A stretch of 64,000 nt of DNA, taken from Chlorella sorokiniana. Lineage: Eukaryota > Chlorophyta > Trebouxiophyceae > Chlorellales > Chlorellaceae. The notes beneath the pieces are model-generated. The model worked only from the letters and a program-made list of their open reading frames with translations, was not told the origin of the DNA and did not search any database. Shown piece by piece: positions 54,320 through 64,000 of the stretch. Every line of letters starts with the position of its first letter. Positions within the stretch are counted from its first letter, which is position 1. The position numbers and the translations under genes were made by a program. The DNA is taken from positions 620,001 to 684,000 of the forward strand of contig CP084610.1 in the NCBI GenBank assembly GCA_025917655.1. Direction: 5' to 3'.

Positions 54320-56210
54320 TCAGGAACACAACCACTCCTGCTGCTGCCATTGTTGGCAGGCCCTGCCAGCGCCACGTGCGCCCTGCCATGCACCTGTGGT
54401 GGTAGCGGTGGCCACGGCGGTGCGGGTGCTTGCCGGGGTGGCTGTAAGAGGCCACAATGGCCCCGCTGGACTGCATTGGAGGGCCAAGAGCAGCGCTGAG
54501 CACACGCCCCTCCACCCCCAAACGCAGAAGGAAGCTGATAGGCCCTTTTTGGCGTCCTCCGTGGGCCATCCACTGCAAGCGCCGCTGGACGCCCTGTTGC
54601 CTGCGGGGGAACAGCAGTAGGGGCTGCTTCCGCTGGTGCCGCTCGCCTCATAGTCATGCCCGGCATGGTTCAGCGCATCCATCAGCTCCCGCGTCTCCTC
54701 GACCACCCGCCACTCTTGGGCGCGGTGCTGCGCTCGTGTGAGAACGGAAAGCAGCGGGCAGGCACATGCATCAGGGCTGTCAAAGGATCAGTGTGCAGGC
54801 ACACAGCCGCACAGGTGAGGCCAAACAGGCGGTACAGCTTGCATGCACAGGCAGCCACCCCTGAAGCTCAATGTGCTCCACGACTGGGGAGAAAAGAGGA
54901 GGGCAGCAACGGCACCTTCTCTGCAGCTGTCCTTAATGCGTGCTCACCGAGAACATGCGCACAAACATGGTGGCGTTGGGGTTGCGGTAGATCCACAGCC
55001 CGGGGTGGCTGGGCTGGGAGGCTCGTTCTGCCAGGAGGAGGGGAGCAGCTGGGCGCTGAAGCGGGGATGAGCCACTCCCGATGGCAGAACAAGCAGGAAA
55101 GCTGCGAGGTTATGTGCAGACGGGCGCTGGCTGGCGCCAGGACAGGCATGGCGCATTCCTGTCAAAAGCACACGCCACATGTAAAAGCAGCCCTTGCACC
55201 GGCCCCTGCAGCTTGCCTGGTAGTTGTATGGCAAGAACCAGAACACCGAGAAGTTCTGGCGATCCCCGTGTGGGGGTGCACATCCAGCCTGTCAACCATG
55301 CCACGCAAGAAACAGAACCTCAAGCAGTGGAGCCTTGCAGGGCTGGCTTGCTACGCGCTTTGGCGGTCCCCTGTGGTCTTGAGCTTGGCACGCTATCACT
55401 CGCCACAGGCGTTGCCTTTGCAATAGCCTGCTCACCCACCACCTCCCCTTGACCGCTGGCACGCGGCTCCCACCTGTAGTGCACGGCCAGCGGCACGGTC
55501 TCCTTGAGGCGCAGCCCCTCCTTGTTGGCCCCCAGAAGTAGGAGCTGAGCAGCTGCGGGGGGGGTTGAATGCAACACGGGCAGCACACCGCAGAGAGCTG
55601 AGAGCACTGCGACCGTGGTGGGTGGACAGTCAGGGTGCAGCGACAGCGTCGGCGCCCCCAGAAGAGCAGGTGCAGGGCACAGGGCGGCTCACCGGGGTGG
55701 CGGCCTTGACGGCGGCCTCGTAGCGCAGGGCGCTCACGTTCACAGCCACCCAGGCCGCTACACAAGGTTTGGAGCACTAGTAAGGCAAATGATTCCACGT
55801 TGAGCAGCGGCTGGGCATCGGTGGGCTGATAGCATGTCGCAAGTGGTGCACGACAGCGCCAGCCTGCCACCCCGCAGCCCACCTTCCGTGTACTCCCGGA
55901 CCTCAAAGTCAAAGCTCCTCTGCCACACCGTGTACCGGGGGCAGTCCAACTCGCCGCAGAAGCCTGGGAGGGGGAGAAGAGCTGAACGTTGGTGCAAGGC
56001 GACGGCTGTGTCCAGCCAAGGTTGTGACATGGTGCGCAGGGCATGCAGCAGGGGTTGCGGCGGCGCTAAGGCGGCCCTCAAGTGCTGCACGGGCGCCACA
56101 GACTGGTGGGCCTGCCTGGCTTGCGCCACTCTTCGCCGTCGGAGCCGTCTGTGAATGAAAGGGCAAGGTAAAGCAGGCAGGCAGTTGCTGCTGCCGCCAA
56201 GGTAGGCCAC
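54320..56210 (-). CDS. SOUL-family haem-binding protein (HEBP2-like)
   Basis: The best exon begins at an acceptor near 55963 with FCGELDCPRYTVWQRSFDFE and VREYTEG, the SOUL-domain opening (CPxYxV..DFEVREY). Later exons give WVAVNVSALRYEAAVKAATP, YFWGANKEGLRLKETVPLAV, a short FWFLPYNYQ strand, and PSHPGLWIYRNPNATMFVRM with FS (about 55030-54955). VVEETRELMDALNHAGHDYE near 54700 matches the helix after the conserved FVRxF strand of HEBP2. The family binds haem or tetrapyrroles and includes plastid, cytosolic and secreted members. The N-terminus is not settled: the open frame reaches a Met at 56210, but the true first exon may lie elsewhere. The last exon is read to the in-frame stop at 54320, and its last 100 residues look poorly conserved. 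Confidence 0.72.
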
Positions 56211-56776
56211 AAGGCAGGCATGGGCAACCTATGTGTGCTGCTGGCGCCTCTCACAACCTTGGATAGCAGGCCTGTAGTTACAGGATATGCCAGACACGCA
56301 AAGGCCGGGGCCTACAGGCACTGGCTGCTGCGCAAGCTGGCGCCGCCTCGTCGGCAGGGTGCCACCCCATGGCCATCTCGTTCTCTCGCTAACTCGATTA
56401 TTTTCACTTTATCGCATTCAGTTGTTCATCATTGGCTGCCGGATCATCAAAAACCTCCCTTCAACAACGCTGTGAGCAACACAACTGCACGACGCGCCCG
56501 TGCCGCAGTCCCCCAACACAGCGAGGAATTGCAGTCCAGCCGACTGCAATCAGCAGAAGCGCAGAGAGTAGAAGCAGCCGCTTCGGCCAATTGATTCGGC
56601 CAATTGGGGCGGCCCGCCGGCGCTGCCGCCGCCTTGACGAACATCCCGCTTTTCGGTGTTGAGCCAGGCTGACCTCACCATGTGCATTCGTGAGTGGGCG
56701 GCCTGTACCATGTTTGCTTCTGTGATGCTTGTACGTTGTATATCTTTAGACAAAGATATAGACAAAGATATACAAC
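56211..56776. other. Divergent intergenic region
   Basis: It contains a minus-strand hydrophobic stretch (LLLLSALLLIAVGW, near 56570) with no in-frame Met, and a perfect inverted repeat at 56734-56777. Otherwise I see nothing. Confidence 0.35.
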
Positions 56777-56777
56777 G
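56734..56777. repeat. 14-bp perfect inverted repeat with 12-bp direct repeat in the loop
   Basis: CGTTGTATATCTTT at 56734-56747 is the exact reverse complement of AAAGATATACAACG at 56764-56777. The 16-base spacer plus the right arm contains AGACAAAGATAT twice. The segment is AT-rich in a GC-rich neighbourhood. Confidence 0.85.
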
Positions 56778-57405
56778 TGTCGTGGTTGTGCCTGAGGCAA
56801 CAACTGCCTGCTCCTATGACTGCTGCGTCACCTGGTGCGCCCCCTCCCCTACCGCAGCCATCTTGTTTGTGTGTGGCGAGCAAGAGACCACCAAAAATCT
56901 GCATCAAGCGCGCTACTGCGCCAACTGCGGAACGAAGGCAGGCGAAGCTCGGTTGTCGGCGCTGCTGCAGCCGCTGCTTCTTCGTCGCCACTGCGCCCCG
57001 CAGTTGCTTGCTGCCATCAGCGGGCAAGGCCTTTCCACGATGCGCTGGCCCAATGCCTACGCCCCTCGCTCTCCATCCGCCCCGCCTGCAGGACGGTGCA
57101 CAGCTGTTTGAGTCCTCCACGCGCTGCCACTTCTGCTTCATCCCAATCCCGGGCACGGTGAGTGGGCTGCCCGGCGGGGGGGTCCGGCGTGTGTTGTGAG
57201 GGGCAAGCAGTTGCAACCTCAGGATGGCCAGGCTGTGTGGGCAAGCAACTGCGACCTGGCCAGGCTGGGTGCAGCGGGCGGAACTGCCACACGGCATCCA
57301 GCCCAGTGAGCTTGCCGCTCCCTGCTGTGCGCTGCCCAATTGCAGAAGGGCAACTACCGGCGTTACTACCGCTGCGGCGGCTGCGGCGCCATGTATCCTG
57401 CGTAG
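56777..57405 (+). CDS. Small zinc-ribbon protein
   Basis: The final two exons are firm. LFESSTRCHFCFIPIPGT ends at a GTGAGT donor (57157/57158), and a phase-0 acceptor leads to KGNYRRYYRCGGCGAMYPA with TAG at 57403-57405. Together they give CxxC...CGGC, a single zinc-ribbon of about 40 residues at the C-terminus. The upstream part is less certain: the frame is open from MSWLCLRQQLPAPM (56777) and is rich in Arg, Ala and Cys, and an intron may hide within it. No family is recognised. A TGTAA at 57548-57552 gives a plausible 3' end. Confidence 0.5.
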
Positions 57406-57921
57406 ACTGCAGCGCCGCCTGCCAACAGGCAGCTCGCTTTGGGATTGCGCTTGTTGCACTCACACCGTTCACGAGCTCCGCTGCCCACACAGGACACAAA
57501 CTGTGCGTGTTAAGTTGCGTGCTCTTTGGCCTCATGGCTAAGGACATTGTAAGAACGCATTGCGTCTGCCACAGCCGCCATGATGGCCCCATCACCTTGC
57601 GCGGGGTGGGCTGCTGCCGGCAGCAGTCCCTTCAGCCTTCTTTGGCAGCAGCCATGCTGCCGCCATGCTGCTGCTCCATGCTGGGCGCTTCTTCCGCCCA
57701 TCACGTATGTACCCGCACATCAAACCTGCTGCCTGGAAGGTGGTCGGGGCCAGGAAAAGTGGCTCTTGGCGCAGCAAAGCACCCTGAAAGGGACCCCAAG
57801 AAGCCGCTTAGCAGGTGCACCTTGTACCAGCTCAATGTCGTATAAATGCGGGCCCTTGCAGCCTCTGTGCTATCCACTCACTCAATCGCTGACAAATACA
57901 ACTCCAAACCAGCTCACAAGC
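57406..57921. other. Intergenic region
   Basis: About 515 bases lie between two plus-strand genes, with TGTAA at 57548-57552. I see no gene. Confidence 0.4.
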
Positions 57922-58524
57922 ATGGGCAACTGCGCTGGCAAGATGCAGGCTCTGGCGGTAAGCACCTGTGTGGGCGACGAAAGCACATGCTTAGTACTTG
58001 AACGCATTTGCGTGCATACAAAAGCATACAAGGCGAGATACCCCCACATGCGGTTTGCACATGCACGTGTTCCACTTCTGCCGCCCCATCGTGTCGTTGC
58101 AGCCCGCCGCCAGAGCTCTTGGTGTAGATACTGAGATTGTGAGCGCAGCAGAGCAGGTGAGGCATTAGCAGGCTAGCTCGGTTTGCGAAGTGTTGTGGCC
58201 GGTACGCCGCCACCCGCCGCCCGCAAGCCAGCACATGTGCTCCAGACCTGCGTGCGGACGGCCTTTGTAACACAGCTGCTGCATGGTGTCTCCTGAACTG
58301 CACAGCGGGGCAATGCTTTCAACCTACTCTAAGGAGGTGCCCCCTGCTGCCGCACCGAACGCATCCGCACTGTTCCCCCTGCCCGCTCCTCCCCGCAGGG
58401 CGCCGCTGCCGTGCGCAACCCCAACGCCGCCAAGGCCTCCCTGGCCGCCACCGTTTTGGACAAGGCCACCGGTGGCAACGGGGCCGCCGCGCGGGTGGCC
58501 ATCAACGCAGTGACCAAGCCATGA
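57922..58524 (+). CDS. 71-residue MGNC N-terminal lipidated-type small protein
   Basis: There are three exons with exact codon counts and phase-0 introns. They are MGNCAGKMQALA (57922-57957), PAARALGVDTEIVSAAEQ (58103-58156) and GAAAVRNPNAAKASLAATVL plus DKATGGNGAAARVAINAVTK and P (58399-58524). The MGNC start is a textbook N-myristoylation signal with a palmitoylatable cysteine. The rest is Ala-rich and mildly amphipathic. GT/AG borders, phase and composition all agree, although no single exon is long enough to stand out as an open frame. A TGTAA at 58834-58838 lies 310 bases past the stop. No family is recognised. A small membrane-tethered protein is an inference from the start only. Confidence 0.72.
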
Positions 58525-58854
58525 GCAGCAGCGGAAGCCGGCTGCGACGCAAACTTTGCAGCAACTTCATGCAGTGCGCTAGATGCTCTTTTCGTGCTTC
58601 ATTGTCTCTCTGCCCTGATCCCTACGCATGCCACCCATCACCCTTCCTACCATACTTCACCCAGCTTGATTCTGCATCGTCCAATCATGCACACCCACCC
58701 TTCAACGACCAGCCGCCCACCACTTCCCTGCCTGCTGGTCGCCCTTCCCCCTGACGCTCTTCCTCGGCACTTGCTACATCATTCCAGTGAATCGCAACAC
58801 ACACGCTTACTTCCATGCATACAAAATTGGTGCTGTAATCCACTTCAAAGCTCC
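58525..58854. other. Convergent intergenic region
   Basis: About 330 bases lie between the MGNC gene and the MATE gene ends, with TGTAA at 58834-58838 on the plus strand. Confidence 0.45.
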
Positions 58855-61800
58855 TCATGCACTGTCCTCACCCTCGGCAGACCCCAGCAGAGGCTGGCGC
58901 AGCGCAAAGCGAGCTACAGCGGCTGCGGCCGCCGCCTCAAAATCGAAGCGCGCGACAATGACACCCATGATGCCTGCCTGCACGGTGTTGGCTGTAGCGA
59001 TTCCCCACCAGAGGCCAGCGACACCCCAGCCGCGGTTGAAGGCCAGGTGGTGGGCGAGAGGGATGGCCAGGAACCTGGGTGGGTGGGTGGGGGGGTGCGC
59101 AAGTGGTGACGGGTCTCTTTGCAGTGCACTGCTCAGACCCCAGCGGTGGGGCTCTTGTGGCCCACATTGCTGCATCGGCGTGCCGCCGCTCTCACCAGTA
59201 GGAGACAATGTTGGTGCCGGCGCCCCACTGCAAGCAGGGAGGGTGCGGCAGCAGGGAGGCGGCTCACAGGAGGCCAGGCAGCTGCCTGCAGCAATGTAAC
59301 CGAGCGCCAGCGAAACCCCCAGCTGCCGGATGGGGTGGGCAGGAACCGCGGAAGCGCTCACTATCCCCTATCCCGAAGTCAAGGAAGCTGCCCAGCAAGA
59401 AAGCGCCTAGCGCCCCCGAGCCTTGCTCTGCGCTTTCCGCACACACCCACTCCCCCGCGCCACATCGGCCTCGCCGCCCACCTTCTGCTTGCCCGCGCCT
59501 CGCAGCAGCGACTGCAGGGCCACATTGATGCCGTCCCCCACCAGGCTGACGCAGAACACCGGCAGCAGGGCCACCGTGGCGTCAATCACCGGCTGCACGT
59601 CGGTCAGCAGCCGCACCCAGCGGTCCTGCAGCGTGCGGGGCCACCGGCGTATTGCAATTAATGGGTGCGGCTTCAAAAAGGAGCAGAAAGATACAGAGTG
59701 GAACTGCGCCGGGGGTGAGGCAGGAGGCAGGTGCGCCCGCCAGCAGTCGGCAAAGGCACAGCATACGCTCTGTGGGCCCGCGAGAGCAGGCAGGCAGCGA
59801 AAGACGGCAGCACACGGGACAGCGCCAGCAAGGCGGAAAGCCTCCGAAGGGATGCCACCACGGCAGCAGAGCGACGCACCCGCAGCAGCAGCAGCGCCGT
59901 GATCATCGCCGCCAGCACGACGAGGGTGATGCCCAGGGCGGTGGCGGTGGCGCGGCGTGCGCCGCGCGGGCAGCCCGCCCGAGCGCGTTGCTGATCTTGA
60001 CGGAGGCAGACATGGAGACGCCGAACAGCAGCATGTACCTGCAGCAGTTGGCACGAAAAGAAGCAGCGGAGCAACAAGTTGAAGCACGTGTGAAAGAAAA
60101 GGTGGGCGGAAGTAGTTGAGTGAGATTTCACGAGACACTTGGGCAGTTGAGCAGGGAGAATGCAGGATGAAGGAGCAATGGCAAGCGACCAGCACGGCGT
60201 GCAAGGCGGGGCGGGCAGCGCGGGCGAGGTGCCGCCGGCCAATCAACGCGCTAGGGCGGGCAGCGCGGGACGCGGGGCGGCGCTCACGTGACGCTGTTGG
60301 TCAGGCTGCACAGCCCCATGGTGGCCACCGCCAGCTGGGCGTCGGGGAACCAGCCCGCCTGCAGGATGAGGGCCTCGAACGACCTGCAGCAGCGCAGGTG
60401 CGTGGTTTGCTGTTGAAGGATCAGGTGGGTGCTAAATGACGGGCCGGCTTGCAACCCCGGCCGGGCCACACTGCACCAAACAAAGACAGCATCTGGGGAG
60501 GTGCGAAGGCTGCCACGCGCGCTTGCTGCCCCGGTTGTGCCCTGAGCGGAGCCGCGGGCGCTGCGCACGGCTGGGCAGGCGCTCAGCAGTCGCCGCGCTC
60601 ACCACCACTTGCAGCAGATCATGAGCACCGAGGGCAGCGCCAGGCCCAAGTACTGCCCCCACCCCCGCAGCGCTGCCCAGCTCCAGCCGTGCCAGGGCGA
60701 GTCGGGTTGGCCCCGCAGGCTGCGGGCAGCGGGGAGAGGGGGACACGGCGGCACACAGTCGGCGCCCTCGGCCGTGGGAACTGCGCCCAACACGCGTCGG
60801 CTGGGGCGCTTGTCAGCGTGCATGCATGTTGGCTGCCCCAATGATGCCAGCAGGCCCGTCATAACGCCGGCGCCTGCGTACCGGTTTGCCGGCCTGCTCT
60901 GTGCGCGGCAGCACCGCGGCAGTACAGCCCACCTGGCATTGCGGTACACCACGTACGACCCCATCAGCCCCAGCGAGGTGAGCTGCACGGCCACCAGCGC
61001 CGCCGCCGCGCCGTCCAGCCCCAGCCCCAGGCGCACGATGAACAGCCAGTTGTACAGGGGGCCAGCGCGGCCAGCACCGCGGTCACAACCGTGCTGGGGC
61101 GCACGATGCCCTGCGCCAGGCAAGAAGGGGCCCTATGACGACCGCACTCTGTGACCCTACTCCCGTCACTGCTTAGAAAGCACGCTGCCCTGCCAGCGCC
61201 GGCCCACAGCAGCGCCTGAAACCCCACCGGCAGGTGGCGGCGGCAGGAGGGGCGGTTTGCCCACCACCAACAGCAGGCGGCGGGCGGGCTCACCTGAGCC
61301 AGCAGGAAGCGGCGGCAGGCCTCGGTGATGCCCATGCAGGGCAGGGCGGGCGCCACAAAGGCCAGGTAGCGGGCGGCCGCAGCCGACAGCTGAGCCTCCT
61401 GGCCCAGCAGCAGGAACAGGCGCTCGGACCTGGGGCCAAAGGCACAATGGCGTGTGGGCGGGGAAGGGTTGATGCGACAGGGGACGAGACGAGCCAGTCG
61501 ACAGCAGCACCAGCTTGCCCCAGCCACGCTCCGCAAGCAGTAGGGTCGGGCGCAGGGGCAGCCACTGCATTGCGCCCGCATGCCAGGCATTCGGCAGCGC
61601 CTCCGGCCTGCTTGCCCTTCCTTCCTGCCTACCAACATTCGCTTTCCCTCGGCCTACCTGAGCCAGGCTAGCGCGATGGCGGCGCCGAAGGCCAGGTTGA
61701 CCAGCAGGCCGCGCTGCAGGATGGCGCCCAGCGCCCGAAAGTTGCGGGCGCCGTACGCCTGCCTGCTTTGCGCGCAGAGGAAAGGAGGGGGAAGGATGGC

Positions 61801-62886
61801 GAGGGCGGCGGTGTTCCACAGGGCTGCCTGCCAAGCTTGCCTGCCTCCCCAGCGCTCCTCCCCAATGCGGCCCCATCGGAGCGGCCGCCCTCGTGCCTTA
61901 CTGTCCACCCAGCAGGCAGCATAGCGCGCTGTGCAGAAGGCATGCCACGCTATGCTACATACATATACATGCAGCCGCCCACCCCGCCAGCGTGTCAATG
62001 GTGCCGCACAGCCCCGCCATGATGGACTGGCCTGCGGTGGGATGGGTGGTGCGAGTGTGTGCATGTTCCTTAGGGGGCAAGCTGGGGGTGTTGGCGCAGG
62101 TGGGGGCGAGGTGGGGTGGGAGTGTTTTTTTTTATCGGGATGTGTGGCGGCGGCGCAGCAGGGGGTGCACTGATGAAGGCCAAGCATGCACGCTGCGTCA
62201 GACAAACGCGGGGCTGTCTGGGCGCATGCTCCCGGTCCCGAGCGGCAGCCACCCGCCCAGCCGCGCACCAGTTACATTGAAGATGGATTGGGCCAGCACC
62301 GCCGCCGACAGCTGCAGCCCACCCAGCCGCCCCACAAAGGACACCCCAACGGCGTTCACCACGTAGCCCAGCAGGTTCGTGAGCTGGGGTGTGTGGGGGT
62401 TGTGGGGTTGAATGGCGGGATTGAGAGCCATGGCGGCAGCGGAGTGAGGGCTGTGGCGGCAGCGGAGTGAGGCAATGGGCAGCTGGCAGGTGGGTAGGAG
62501 TTGTCCTGCATGTGCGTCAGATTGTGATGAGTGCAGCAGCTCACCGCGATGGGCACTGCGAGCTGCAGCAGGCGGGCGACCTCGCCGCGCCAGGCGCCCG
62601 TGGTCGACGGCGCCGCCTCCGCCGCCTTGACGCTCTGCGCCTCCTCCGCCTCATTCACGTAGCAATGGGCGAACGACACCGTGCCTGACAGTGCTGCAGC
62701 AATTAGGGGAGCCTCAGAAGCCTCCTCCCAGGCCTCCTGCCAGGCGACTTTGGAGTCTGTGGCGGCGAGCCGGCCGGTGTCGTCCAACGCGGCGGCGCGC
62801 TGCGGCGCCGCCCCATCATCCTGTGCTGCGAAGGGAGAAGGCCGCGACCCGGCCGTAGCGTCGCGCGCATTACCCATGTCGGTCAT
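58855..62886 (-). CDS. MATE-family efflux transporter
   Basis: MATE carriers export organic cations and secondary metabolites using H+ or Na+ gradients. The start is MTDMGNARDATAGSRPSPFA (62886), a soluble N-terminus ending GEVARLLQLAVPIA. Exons then give NLLGYVVNAVGVSFVGRLGG, LQLSAAVLAQSIFNVTG, SIMAGLCGTIDTLAG with QAYGARNFRALG (the conserved QxxGA), GLLVNLAFGAAIALAWLR, SERLFLLLGQEAQLSAAAAR, YLAFVAPALPCMGITEACRR, RPSTVVTAVLAALAPLYNWL, GLALPSVLMICCKWW, SFEALILQAGWFPDAQLAVA and YMLLFGVSMSASVKISNALG. The C-terminal repeat half follows: VSLVGDGINVALQSLLRGAG, FLAIPLAHHLAFNRGWGVAG and LWWGIATANTVQAGIMGVIV, ending LRQPLLGSAEGEDSA, stop at 58855. Twelve membrane helices are expected and the order fits. 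VGDGxxxxxQxxLRGxGxQ is the second-half MATE signature. Confidence 0.93.
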
Positions 62887-63101
62887 TGGCGCCGCTCAAC
62901 ACCTAGCGTTCGAGTCCAAAGGGATTGCGTGACCAAGCTGTTTTTGTGCTCTTGCGCTTGTGTTATCCATTGACAAGACAGATGAAGCGAGAGAACGACG
63001 GAACCCAGCAGAACGCCGGGTAACCTGTGTCCGATGGAGCAGGTGAGCTGTGCACTGTTGAGGCGGGACGCCTCCAACACTTGACGTGTGTTGCCACTTC
63101 A

Positions 63102-64000
63102 TTACTTAACTGCACATACAAATGCAGTCACCACATTTCGGCCAGCACATAAATCAACTGAAGCCTCAGAAGTGGATGATGCAACGTGACAGCAGACGCT
63201 GAGCCTGCCGCTGAGGCGAGCTGCACCCGTGCCCATGGCATGCCGGGCAGCACCTGCGCCACCCTCGCCGCCGTCTTTCTGCTCAGGAGCTGGAAGTTTT
63301 TGCAGCTGCAGCCTCCTCATCGTGTGGAGCAGCTCACTTCGTCGCTTCGGTACCAGCGTGCGGGGCACTTGCCGGCCCCCCAGGCCTGCCAGCATCCTGC
63401 CGGCTGCCAGCACGGCCAGGTCTGGACCAGCTGCCAGCACTGCTCCCAGATATCCAGCCACGCTCATAACACCGAGCATGCAAGTCGCCGTCACCGTCCA
63501 AGGAAACCGCCAGGCGGCGCAGGCCGGGGGTGTGGGGGCCCAGCGCATCACCACTACCTCAAACCCCTGGCTGCCGGCCCGGTGGTGTTTCTTACCCAGC
63601 ACCGTCAGGCCTAGGCTCTCCCAGGTACGCCGCCGCGCACAGGGCTTCCGGCTGGCGGCCTCAATGTGGGAGCGCAGCGCGAGGTGGCGCAGCGGCGCGA
63701 GCCAGGGCCCAGCGGCAGCGGAGCCGCTCTCTCGCGCTCCGGCCCCAGCACGCTCAGCATGCGCAGTCCCTTGCGGCGGCAGGCAGCGGCGGCTCCACGT
63801 TGCCGCTGCTCATCGCCAGGCAAGTCCAGCCTGTCAGGAGATCCAGCGCTGCAATGGCTGCCTGCAGCTGCTCGGCGGCCAGCCGTTTGCTCCCTCCTCC
63901 CTGCCCGCCTCCTTCTCATCCTCACCCCCTCTTCCCTAAGCATTGGATCCAGCTCCGGAGCTCCAATGGGGCGGTGCACCTGAGCATGAGGTTCCTCCGG
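63102..64000 (-). CDS. Uncharacterised protein, 3' part
   Basis: The gene runs in from the right edge. An exon end (NLMLR, donor near 63980) is followed by a long terminal exon. Its most protein-like path reads AAEQLQAAIAALDLLTGWTC, LRMLSVLGPERERAAPLPLG, LAPLRHLALRSHIEAASRKP, TVLGKKHHRAGSQGFEVVVM and CMLGVMSVAGYLGAVLAAGP. It ends at the stop at 63102. This path changes frame two or three times, consistent with the one-base errors seen elsewhere. One or two hydrophobic stretches (TATCMLGVMSVAGYLGAVLA) could be membrane helices. I do not recognise a family; coding strand is moderately supported. Confidence 0.35.

Noticed and set aside
56447-56644. Minus-strand frame starting MFVKAAAAPAG as the SOUL gene first exon
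   Set aside because: The attractive hydrophobic stretch LLLLSALLLIAVGW lies in a different frame from this Met, and no splice pair links either to the SOUL exons with confidence.
1-64000. Hundreds of long open frames on both strands and in all frames
   Set aside because: In GC-rich DNA stop codons are rare, so antisense and out-of-frame ORFs of 100-400 codons are expected. I kept only frames with family motifs, splice borders in phase, or protein-like composition.
9246-64000. tRNA, rRNA or snRNA genes
   Set aside because: I looked for a T-loop GTTCGA with paired stems and for conserved small-RNA cores and found none that folds convincingly by eye. A covariance-model search would settle this.

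Overview
This is nuclear DNA of a green alga. The GC content is very high, almost every gene is split by GT-AG introns of roughly 100-300 bases, and several 3' ends carry the TGTAA polyadenylation motif used by chlorophytes. One gene encodes an SBP-box transcription factor, a family known only from green plants and algae. A unicellular trebouxiophyte (Chlorella-like) is my best guess, by inference. I see no organelle, bacterial or viral DNA, no tRNA or rRNA gene, no CRISPR array and no transposon.

Layout from left to right: the 3' part of an ADP-ribosylglycohydrolase-like gene (1-1993, +); protein phosphatase methylesterase PME-1 (2238-5002, -); a nuclear-type protein resembling the non-zinc-finger parts of plant CW-type proteins (5454-9245, +); a CaMK-type kinase with an N-myristoylation start (10366-14228, -); a secreted coiled-coil protein with one cysteine per 14-residue repeat (15336-17691, -); a PGG-like membrane protein (18165-19940, -); a small basic protein with a Tudor-like segment (20194-20983, +); a CCR4-family exonuclease (21115-23203, -); an unknown membrane protein (23626-24818, -); the SBP factor (25885-28858, +); a DUF1917/BLES03 protein (29339-31260, -) head to head with a J-domain protein (31442-31967, +); NAD kinase with a coiled-coil N-terminal extension (32378 to about 36660, -); a very large parallel beta-helix type I membrane protein (37037-45311, -); an RCK/MAK-family kinase (45692-48275, -); a RING protein with tandemly duplicated acidic exons (49020-53683, +); a SOUL haem-binding protein (54320 to about 56210, -); a small zinc-ribbon protein (about 56777-57405, +); a 71-residue MGNC protein (57922-58524, +); a MATE transporter (58855-62886, -); and the 3' part of an unknown gene (63102-64000, -).

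The genes do not form one pathway; this is an ordinary mosaic of housekeeping, signalling and surface genes. The proteins that look least described are the beta-helix receptor-like protein, the cysteine-ladder coiled coil, the 71-residue MGNC protein, the RING gene with duplicated exons, and the coiled-coil/NAD kinase fusion.

Conserved reading frames are interrupted at least fifteen times by apparent one-base errors. Nearly all lie in short homopolymer runs, and the family motif resumes at once in the shifted frame. I read these as sequencing or assembly errors, not dead genes. All exon limits below were read by eye from splice consensus, phase and family motifs, so gene spans are better supported than single exon ends.
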